DNA from: Mytilus trossulus
Lineage: Eukaryota > Mollusca > Bivalvia > Mytilida > Mytilidae
Assembly: GCF_036588685.1 (NCBI RefSeq)
Contig: NC_086375.1
Location: 8,239,916-8,303,915 of the forward strand
Direction of reading: 5' to 3'
Length of the DNA: 64,000 nucleotides
Shown piece after piece: positions 54,801-64,000 of the stretch; position 1 is the first letter of the stretch; every line of letters begins with the position of its first letter. The position numbers and the translations under genes are program-made. The notes beneath the pieces are model-generated. The model did not search any database, was not told the origin of the DNA, and was given only the letters and a program-made list of their open reading frames with translations.

Positions 54801-55009
54801 TACTGTGGATTCATTATTCGTTGGATACCAAAGTTCGTGGGTTTGGTGGGTACATATGAACCACGAATTTAAATGTTCTACGAATATCATATTTTCAATA
54901 GGCTTTGTATACAGAGATTGGCTAAACCACGAAATCAAATACCCAAGAATATAAAATTTTCAGCAATCCACGAAAATTGATACTCACGAAAATAAATGAA
55001 TTCATAGTA
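54801..55009. mobile_element. MITE family H, copy 2
   Basis: Starts TACTGTGGATTCATTATTCG and ends with a worn TTCATAGTA. The interior is the reverse of 39848-40059 (AAAGTTCGTGGGTTTGG, GCAATCCACGAAAATTGATA). Confidence 0.85.
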
Positions 55010-55569
55010 AACAAAAGTAAAATAACAATACTCGTAATACCGATCAATCCCTTCAAACCCTCCTCTCCATAAAAAAGTAACATAAATAAAGAAAAGGTTA
55101 TTATGTAATGCTTTTGTTATATTTTTTTGTTCTGTGTCTGACATTTAAATGTCAAATATATTCCCTGTACAAGCGCTTAGGAAAATCTAAAATATAAGAT
55201 AAGATAAAATGTAAGATATTTTATTTTCAAATTATATAGGTTCGGGAATTGTAAAAATCCAAAACAAAACCCATTTTAAATAGATATAGAAACACATGCA
55301 GCATCTCGAATAAATAGTAAAATTCTTAGTTTCTTCCTTCATTTTGTCTTTTAAAATGCCAAATACAAATACATATCTGTTTGAAACTTTTTCTTTGATG
55401 ATGCATGATATATTTGATACAACACGATTTGAAATTTACGAGTAAAAAAGCCTAGTCTCATCTGGAACATACTGCGAACTCTTAACAACAGTAAAAGCGC
55501 TATTCCTTTGGTTTAGGTTCTTCGTTTGCTATAGTGTTGATCTGTCATGAATGATTCATATCCTTTCTT

Positions 55570-55935
55570 ATTAGTTTAAACATATTTATTTATAGTGGAT
55601 TGGGAACAAGTTTTGCAACTTATATTAATCCCTTTCCACTTTGCGGGTGCGAGTGCTGCCTTGTAGCGGCATTATAGCCTATTCTTTTTTTCGAAATCTA
55701 CAAAGGTGTCTTTCACGTGCAAGAGATATGGCTCTCTCTAAACACGGGTCAGCCATTTATCGCCCCCTTCCGAAGGACTAGCATCGTTTCCTCAAGAACA
55801 TGCTCACAAATGGTGCCAAGAGAGAGCCGAAAATTCAGTCCCTGAAATTTTCATCCGGCCGGAACGGGAATCGAAAAAGGAACCTTTGTGTTCGTAGTCT
55901 GATGCACTAACCACTACACCACGGCTCTCCTTTCT
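55570..55935 (-). repeat. tRNA-derived SINE, complete copy
   Basis: Reading the minus strand, the head (55935-55865) begins GGAGAGCCGTGGTGTAGTGG. It holds an A-box (TGGTGTAGTGG) and a B-box-like TTCGATTCC, i.e. a polymerase III promoter of tRNA type. The body continues through the segment shared with 35578-35842. Confidence 0.75.
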
Positions 55936-56004
55936 CATTTATACTATAGTACTGCTCGCATTGCATGACTGTTGTATCAATCGTTTCAGGATAATTTTTC
56001 CTTA

Positions 56005-56265
56005 CGTCCAGTAGGAAATATTTCATGCATATTCCTGACCGAAGACATATAAATTATTGATAATTTCCTAAACGTCCAGTGGCAAATATTTTATGCATAT
56101 TCCTGGCAAGAACATTTTAATTATTAATGATAATTATTCCAAACGTCCAGTGGCAAACATTTCATGCATATTCCTTACAAAAGCATATTAATTACTAATG
56201 ATTGTTTTTCAAAACGTCCAGTGGCAAATATTTCATGTATATTTCTGACAAGAACACTTTAAAAA
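56005..56265. repeat. Tandem repeat, about 71-bp period, four copies
   Basis: ACGTCCAGTGGCAAATATTT with TCATGCATATTCCTG recurs near 56007, 56074, 56145 and 56216. Confidence 0.8.
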
Positions 56266-57284
56266 TAAATATAACATGTAGACTCCGCTAGGTTGGTCAA
56301 CCAGGATGAATTTTGAGAATGCTTGACTGTCACTATAGAAAACGAGGATGTCATTTGGAGCTAGATATTATAACTAAAATAATACTTATTAAATCATATA
56401 ATTATATTTTATCAACTCGATCTCCGTATACTTTACTACATTGCAAATTCTTTAATAGTGATTTTGAAATGTATATAGTAGCGTTTCATTCGACATTTAC
56501 AATATTATATGTCACAAAAATAAACAGCTGTGACATTCTTGTATGTTGCAATACATTAAGTTACTTTCGAGGATTAATGAAAAATGTATGTTATAAGATA
56601 CTTAACCTCATGTTTTGACATACTCTGCTTATAACAGCTTATAGAGGATAGCTTATAGAGGATATTTGCATTTGTTTTATTTATAATGTTCGAGCACTTG
56701 CGTAAATTCGTGTTTGACCTATAACAATGAAAGAGCATGGATTGTGTTAACATGAAGAATAGAAAAATAAAAGAAACTGACAGAATACGCCCCCGTCAAC
56801 AAGCCGCAATCTGTCGAGGCTTACTTATGTGTGCATATTTTTAGCTTATGCATTGATGGATGTTGAACGTCAAAAGGATTTTTGGTAAACGGTAAAAAGT
56901 AACAGGAAAAAAATTAACAAATCCGCCTAGAAAAAAAGTCACAGGAAAAAGTTACAATATGTACAGTTGAATGGACTTATTTATGTTACTAATAGAAATG
57001 GATATTAATCATGGTATTCCCCGAAACAGCAGATTGTGTAATAAATGTACGTCCATTGTTGTTGAAGAAGAGGCTCATTTTATTTATAATTGCACAAAGT
57101 AAGAATGAAATATTTTGCACGGTTAGAGCTGTAAATTGACATGCTGAATCTCCTTGGCTAGACAACTTTTTATATATATTTTTGTGTGTTTGATTGAAGT
57201 TATTAGTCAGTTATATTGTATTTCTATACATTATGCTGACAGTTTTAGATGCTGGATCCCAACAATTGTCAGTATATGATATGT

Positions 57285-57600
57285 CTGTTTGGATTGTTCA
57301 CCCAATTTTGTCAATATACAAGTACTATAAACAATTGTCATAAAAGTGGCAGGCTGAGCTAGCTATAAAAGTTTAAACCACCATTCTTCGGAAAATTCTT
57401 GTACCAAGTCAGGTATCATTCGGCAATCCTCGGTAGAATCCGAGGGTACGGAATCGGCCGAGTTGAGACGAATGGTCAGGTATATGGCAGTTGTTTTTCA
57501 CCTGTGCCGTTGATTGATATCTAAGTGTTTGATTTTGTACGTTTTTGTTCAATTACTTCCTCCTTTTGATTTTTTCTTTGAGTAAAATATTTTTGTTACA
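57285..57600 (+). repeat. Dispersed repeat family C
   Basis: Contains GAGCTAGCTATAAAAG, CTTGTACCAAGTCAGGTAT and a TTTGAGTAAAATATTTTTGT end, as at 26635-26890. A 60-bp GC-richer insertion (about 57420-57475) interrupts it. Confidence 0.6.
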
Positions 57601-58589
57601 CTCTATATAATGTATTTTTAAATACATCTTATTTCAGCTACACTTTCATTGTGTATCACGAAAGCTTGTGTTGCTTAAATATTTACTTAAGAAAGCTCTA
57701 AAGCATTTGATTCTATTGAAAGTTAATTGTTTTAGTCTCGAATTATTGATGATAACGTCATGCTAAATGTGTTTTGCCCCTCGGGGCCCTTAATTGGAAT
57801 ATAATATTATATTTCATCTTCCATATATATCCAGTGTTAGCAAAACAAAGTAAAAGTAGATGTTTATAATCATGTCAAGATTTTCTTCATGATTATATAT
57901 ATATATACTTACCTATTATTTAGCGGAGAAACCTCTCTTTTTGACGATCAATGCATTTGAACAGGGACTTATGTTTGGGACCCCCTTCTGTACTGGGTTG
58001 GGAACCCCCTTGAAGAAACGGCTGAATCCGCCCCCGTTATCGCTATACTAATGTGTCAGTCTGTAAAAAAAGACAACTGCCTACATGCCTTCTCATAATA
58101 TTCGTACCTAGAGAGTTGAGCAATATGGCTGACACGTGTAACATTACCAAGTGGGATAATCATGTCAAATCTTGGTATTTTTTTAGGACGTATTAATTGC
58201 ACTCATATATAGCTAGCTATAAGCTCTAGGTATAATGCTGAACAGACAATGATCTTATGACCTGTATATGCAAACTTTGAGATAGAAATGCAGTTCATAT
58301 TTTAAGATTGTCATTGAAATAAAGGAAATAATGATATTTATGATAATACCAGCAGTGTTTTACGTATACAGAATATTTTTGTTTTTCCTAAGCTTTTTCT
58401 TATCTTATCATGTATAAAGGGAGATAATTAGAACCTTAAAAAGACATATAATACAGTTAATTTACCTATTTCATTTTCTTTCATTAGAAACGGATACCCT
58501 CAACATAATGTGTAATGTCTGAAAGCACATCATTCTTTACCTTTCTCTGAAGTTCAATTCAGTTTTAATAAAATGACAATGAGATAGAT

Positions 58590-58629
58590 CAAGGATTTGT
58601 AAAGTTAGATCTAACTATACAAATCCTTG
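58590..58629. mobile_element. 40-bp palindrome related to 31791-31814
   Basis: CAAGGATTTGTA, then AAGTTAGATCTAACTA, then TACAAATCCTTG: a nearly perfect palindrome. It is flanked by GATAGAT and GATAGAA, an imperfect direct repeat. Confidence 0.65.
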
Positions 58630-58728
58630 GATAGAAACAATAATTTGCTAAATTTCTGGACTTCAGTTTAATTACCATCTGCAGTTATTGTTCTTCATGT
58701 TGTTTTGAAAGTAACTATGTGTGATTTT

Positions 58729-58804
58729 TTATACGCCCGTCAAAATTTGGGACGTAATTATGGTATACACATGTCCGGTGTCCGTCCGTCCGTCCGTCTG
58801 TCTT

Positions 58805-58878
<74 letters not shown>

Positions 58879-59745
58879 CGGCGTAAACATGTCGCACCTC
58901 AAGTTAACTTGAGAACTACTTATCCAAATTTCATGAAACTTAATATAGTTGTTTCTTATGATGGTCAAATGATCTGTATACTTTTTGGTGAGAATAAGAT
59001 TTAAACTTTTTGATTTACGGCACTTTGTAACTAAAACAGGGGTGTATACTTTTTGGTGATGATTCAAAATTTCATTTTTGAGTAATTGAGTATTTTGTAA
59101 AAAAGGGGGGAGGTTTTTTTTACATGTTGCGCCATATCTCAAAATCGATTTATGATTATTGCTACAAACTTTACTCACTTCTTTGTTATATTAATCTTAA
59201 GATCTGTATACTTTTTGATGATGATTCAAAATTTCATTTTTGAGTGATTGAGTATTTTGTAAAAAAAGGGGGAGTTTTTTTTTTTTACATGTTGTGCCGT
59301 ATCTCTATAAAAATTTATGATTATTGCCTAAAACTTTACACACTTCTTTGTTATATTGATCTAAAGATCTATATACTTTTTGGTGATGATTCAAAATTTT
59401 ATTTTTGAGGTATTGAGTATTTTGTTAAACAGGGGAGTTTTTTTTTACATGTCACGCTGTATCTCAAAAATAATTTATGATTATTATTTAAAACTTTACA
59501 CACTTTTTTGTTATATTAATCTAAAGATCTGTATACTTTTTGGTTTTGATTCAAAATTTTATTATTATTGATATTTAGTTTTTTGTAAAAAAAAAAAACA
59601 GGGTGGGAGGTTTCCCGCCGTGTCTCAAAAACTATATATGGTTATTGCTTAAAACTTTCTCAGAAACTATTTATGATTATTGCATATAACTTCCCCATAA
59701 GACGTCGGGCGTATCGTGCGCTCATGGCGCAGCTGTTTATTTAGA
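58729..59745. mobile_element. Element with TACGCCCGTC ends, TCTG microsatellite and about 160-bp repeats
   Basis: The left end ATACGCCCGTC (58731) is mirrored by GACGTCGGGCGTAT (59701). A long TCTG tetranucleotide array runs from about 58780 to 58880. Then a unit with TGTATACTTTTTGG...TTTATGATTATTGC is repeated about four times, about 160 bp apart. The frames over the microsatellite are artefacts. Confidence 0.75.
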
Positions 59746-60441
59746 TTAATGGATAGCACTTTTCTAGACCCTGTACCATTTAAAACTTGACATCTTAATA
59801 GTGTAAGGTTACTTTTCTTTTGTTGAAGAATGTTTTGTTTGGTGTTATGTGTGGTTTGGTTGCTGTCTCATTGACTCAATACCCTATACCTCCTTTTATC
59901 TCTCTCGTTGTGGTTCACTGAAATAGCAGAGTTTCTCAACTTGTTTTCTCTAGAAACGAAGGAAAGAAATTAGTTTTGATTCCAATAACATGAAAACAAT
60001 ATTGTGAACAAACATAACCCTGATAAGTTGACAATAATTCGTTGTTGGACTTCAATATAATTCTTGTAAATACTAAGCACCATCACATGGATAGGCAAAA
60101 TGTAAATTCAAATGTTCACTCCGTAGATATTAAGGTTCGAGGTACATTGGATAAATGACTGAAAAAATCTGTGTTTGATCAAAATTAAACTTTTTCTATT
60201 GTCTGGCAAAATTTGATTGTTGATTTACTGCTTGGTTGAGTAAAAATACCAACAAAACAATCTGTATTTTTATATAAATATGTATTCTGTTAGGAAGTGA
60301 AACACACTCATCTATATATATCAATTGGCTATATAGAGGAGTTATTAAAATGAAAGAGTTTCCAGCTTCTCAATACACTGCAGCCTATACCATTTGCTCT
60401 AATAAGGCATACAATATGATCTTATATCTTTTTTCTTGTAG

Positions 60442-60469
60442 GAATGAAACTTTAAAGGAAGAACCTTAG
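60442..60469 (+). CDS. Possible last exon of the fourth InaF gene
   Basis: An acceptor with a pyrimidine tract (TTTTTTCTTGTAG) opens 28 bases that, joined in phase to 54624, encode Met then NETLKEEP and a TAG. It would need a 5.8-kb intron. The fit of phase, acceptor and polar tail is suggestive only. Confidence 0.4.
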
Positions 60470-60689
60470 ACAGATCAAAAACAAAGATATGGAAACGGTG
60501 TGATTCAACTGGAAACATTTACTTTTGGATAGCATAGGCATTGATAGTAGCGGTCAATATATGTATGACACAGATGGATGTAACTTTAAAAGAACGTTTG
60601 TCATGTATATATATCATTAGCTGAACAGATCTTGAAGAAGATATTTGTATATTCCTTAGACAATATTTTAGAAATGATACTTAGATAAT

Positions 60690-61740
60690 TTATTAGAAGA
60701 CGATATCTTTGAAAGGATATTTGTATATTTCATTAGACAAAGATGTGTTTGATATATAACAAGATGACAATATCTTGAAAAGACTTGTATATTTCATAAG
60801 GTGAATCCTTAGACGATCTCTTGGAAAAGGATATTTGTATATTCCATTAGGAGAGGATATCTTGGAAAGGATATTTGTATATTCCATTAGGAGAGGATAT
60901 CTTGGAAAGGATATTTGTATATTCCATTAGGAGAGGATATCTTGGAAAGGATATTTGTATATTCCATTAGGGGACTATATCTTGGAAAAGGATATTTGTA
61001 TATTCCATTAGGAGAGGATATCTTGGAAAGGATATTTGTATATTCCATTAGGAGAGGATATCTTGGAAAGGATATTTGTATATTCCATTAGGAGAGGATA
61101 TCTTGGAAAGGATATTTGTATATTCCATTAGGGGACTATATCTTGGAAAGGATATTTGTATATTCCATTAGGGGACGATATCTTGGAAAGGATATTTGTA
61201 TATTCCATTAGGGGAGGATATCTTGGAAAGGATATTTGTGTATTCCATTAGGGGACGATATCTTGGAAAGGATATTTGGGTATTCCATTAGGGGACGATA
61301 TCTTGGAAAGGATATTTGTATATTCCATTAGGGGACGATATCTTGGAAAGAATATTTGTATATTTCATTAGATGAAAATATCTTTAAAAGGACATTTGTG
61401 CATTTGTATATATATATTGCAAGGTGACGATATCTTGGAACTAGAGTTTTGTATATTTCATAAGGTGAAGATATCTTGAAAAGATATTTGTATATTTTAT
61501 TAGGAGACGATAATGTAGAGAGGATAATTTTATATTTCATTAGACAAAGATGTCTTTGAAGGGAAATTTGTATATTTATTACAAGCCGGTGACAATATAT
61601 TGGAACTAGACTTTTGTATATATCATTAGAAGATATCTAGAATAGGATATTTGTACAGGTATAATAAGGTGACAATATCTTGGAAATGACATTCGTAAAT
61701 CTCATTATGTGACGGTATCTACAAGGAAATTTGTATATTA
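60690..61740. repeat. Minisatellite, 40-bp period
   Basis: The unit GATATCTTGGAAAGGATATT plus TGTATATTCCATTAGGGGAC is repeated in near-perfect register from about 60820 to 61360, roughly 13-14 copies. Worn copies flank it on both sides. Each unit contains a GATATC palindrome. It would lie in the 3' untranslated region of the fourth InaF gene if the last exon there is correct. Confidence 0.9.
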
Positions 61741-61746
61741 AAAGGT

Positions 61747-62507
61747 AAAAATTTGTAAGGGTTCCGCGGAACCCAGTGTCTCGCCTATTTTTGCTGTAAA
61801 TCGCAGGCTCAACAACAATAAGGAAAAAAATAAAAAAAAATATTCCTCTTGTTACTATTTTATGATTGTAAGAAAATCTAAGTCCATTTAAAAGTAAATT
61901 ACAGAAAAAAACTGAGTATTTTTTTTACAAACTTTACTTCTGGATACAATCTAATGATCATAAATAAGCTTCTGTCCATGTTTGGTACAAACCCAGGATA
62001 GTTTAAGAAAGTTATTCAAATTTTAAAAACTTTAACCACAGAGTGAATGTAATGGTTCCCCGCAGAAAAACTAAGTCCATTTAAAAGTAAAATATAGAAA
62101 AAATGGATTTATTTATTTACAAAATTTACTTCTGGATACTATCTTATGATCATAAACAAGCTTCTGTCCAACTTTAGTACAAACCCAGGATAGTTTAAGA
62201 AAGTTATTAAAATTCTAAAAACTTTAACCACAGAGTGAATGTTTAGTTTCCCCGCAGAAAAAACTAAGTCCATTTATAGTAAAATACGGAAAAAATGGAA
62301 TTTTATTTTTACAAAATTTACTTCTGGATACTATCTTATGATCATAAACAAGATTCTGTCAAAGTTTGGTAGAAATCCAGTATAGTTTAAGAAAGTTATT
62401 AAAATTTCAAAAACTTTAACCACAGAGTGAATATTTGTTGACGCCGCCGACGGAATGTAGGATCGCTTAGTCTCGCTTTTTCGACTAAAGTCGAAGGCTC
62501 GACAATA
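61747..62507. mobile_element. Family E element, third copy
   Basis: It has the same hairpin GGGTTCCGCGGAACCC (61759-61774), GTCTCGCC, about three internal units with AGCTTCTGTCC, and the GACGCCGCCGACGG / GTCGAAGGCTCGACAA end as at 49.0-50.1 kb. Confidence 0.8.
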
Positions 62508-64000
62508 ATATCCTGGAAAGCATAGAACTAACATGTTTTTTTTCTTTCTTTAAAAGATGAAAAATAACAAAACAATAAAAACTATCAGTTGCATTTTATT
62601 ACAAATGATAAAATATATCCAAAGATATGATGTGACCCAATGATAGGGAATGCAATGTACCATCTGCCCAGTATAAAATATACTTCTCATCAAACAAAAT
62701 GTATGTATCAATGAGTTTTTTTCATATTTATGCTTTTTCATTTTTTTTCTAATTTTACTTATATAGTGGATCTTACATATAACACTCCTAACGAGACGAG
62801 GCATGGAAAAAACAAAATCTTTTTCTAATGGTCCATTATAAATGTTCTATCAAGCTATCGTTATCAAAATATCCATAAACTTTTTTGGAATAATATAGCT
62901 TAACTTTGATAATTGTGTTGTTCTATCCTAGCCTTATTTTCAGGTATACAACATAAGAAAATATGACAAAAAAACAAAACAATGACTGTTAATTGTAACA
63001 CAAAAAAGTCCTGTAACATAAAAATATCTGGTGGTAATAATATCATTTTATATATGACTTATGATTTACTAAATGATCAAATGTATGAATAATATGATGT
63101 ACAAATGTATTATTGTATAGTCAGAAATAAATGTGTGCATCTCTTCAGGTTGTTTTGTTTACTTCATTAGTTTCTCTTAACCTCTGAGTTTTTCCTAGAA
63201 AGTGCATTAAAAAAATTGTCAAGTAAATCCCATGTTTTACAGACATTTGATTTAGTATGAAACTGAAATACATGTCAGACAAAATATTTCCAATTTCTCG
63301 TTATTTCTTGTACATTTTTCATAGTTCAATAAACATATTTATTTCCTCCCCTCGTATTTCATTTGAAAAATTAAAATTTGGGTAATATTTAATACACATC
63401 AGTTTTCCCTTATTAAAAATGGCATTTTTTTAATTTAACTTAGATAGATGTTATAATGAGGATGTGCATGATAAAATTAAATTAGACCTTTGAAATAATG
63501 CCCTTTTAAATTTCTAATTTACAATAAAATGATTAATTTGTTCCTTTTTGTCTCTTCTTTGTTAATGGAGTGTTTGAATCAAATATAAAGCATTTTTTAC
63601 ACATCTTTTCTGATACAATTATCTTTGGATATTTCAAGCTTGTAAAAAACTATAGAAAAAAAAAAAAATAGGAATTTAAAATAAATAGCAAATAAATAAC
63701 AAAACCTCAACTTAGATTTTGGTTCTGAAAATTAAATATGTACAATCTTGCTCTATATATTAAAATTTAAATACATGTACATAAGACTTAATTTTATAAT
63801 GAGAAAATGTTTCAGATAAAAAAAAAATGTTTTACAATGGTACTTTTTGTGCTTTTCAAATGTTAAAAGCAACTTTAAGCTATTTTTTATCATGTTTATA
63901 TTTTTCAAATGTGTACCTTTTATGCTTACATCAACAAAAAATTTAAAACATACGGACTTAAATTACATGTAAAAACTTCATTTACAAATTTAATCAACAG
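62508..64000. other. AT-rich spacer to the window end
   Basis: No gene or dispersed repeat is recognised. There is an AATAAA at 63126-63131 that could serve a plus-strand transcript. Poly-A and poly-T runs are common. Confidence 0.45.

Larger units (their letters stand above)
54625..60441 (+). other. Predicted intron of the fourth InaF gene
   Basis: It would contain MITE H (54801-55009), a complete SINE (55570-55935), a 71-bp tandem repeat (56005-56265), family C (57285-57600), the 40-bp palindrome (58590-58629) and the TCTG microsatellite element (58729-59745). Between 56270 and 57285, and from 59746 to 60440, nothing is recognised. Confidence 0.4.

Noticed and set aside
58705..59178. Cys/Leu/Ser-rich and Asp/Arg/Gln/Thr-rich proteins on both strands
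   Set aside because: Translations of the TCTG microsatellite.
60820..61360. CRISPR-like regular array
   Set aside because: There are no distinct spacers: the whole 40-bp unit is repeated head to tail, and the DNA is animal.

Overview
The window looks like nuclear DNA of a bivalve mollusc, most probably a mussel (Mytilus or a close relative). It is AT-rich, has small exons with GT/AG introns, carries a single-exon TRIM gene, and is packed with short dispersed repeats that I recognise as mussel-type. There are no bacterial operons, and the species assignment is recognition, not a search result. Gene density is low: I can support six host genes, one possible terminal exon, and several decayed mobile-element coding regions.

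Layout. 0-3.4 kb is repeat-rich spacer with a possible terminal exon on the minus strand (347-599). 3.4-4.3 kb holds a hammerhead-ribozyme repeat and, 13 bp away, an open tyrosine-recombinase reading frame whose first catalytic Arg is replaced by His. 4.3-8.6 kb is an array of about 890-bp repeat units carrying clustered AGGTCA half-sites. 9.8-11.0 kb is a broken DIRS-like retroelement (gag plus the start of reverse transcriptase). 11.5-13.5 kb is an intact TRIM gene (RING, two B-boxes, coiled coil, propeller-like C-terminus). 13.5-24.4 kb is spacer with MITEs, a fold-back element and a diverged local duplication.

24.5-32.9 kb, minus strand, is a complete five-exon steroid 5-alpha-reductase gene (SRD5A1/2-like, 269 residues). 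I assembled it exon by exon with matching splice phases. A partial tandem copy of its second exon lies in intron 2.

36.1-60.5 kb, plus strand, carries four genes for small single-pass membrane proteins that all share the InaF motif (basic/aromatic run, about 25-residue membrane helix, YY and a W-x-P end). Their N- and C-terminal parts are unrelated: an INAFM-like protein, one with a long Ser-rich tail, one with three copies of an 18-residue repeat, and a short one with a predicted distant last exon. This tandem InaF family is the most interesting genic feature. The best non-genic feature is a dispersed repeat encoding a type-I hammerhead ribozyme: three recognisable copies and two decayed ones.

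The rest is spacer made of several recurring repeat families, called A to H here, plus minisatellites at 48.3 and 60.7-61.7 kb.
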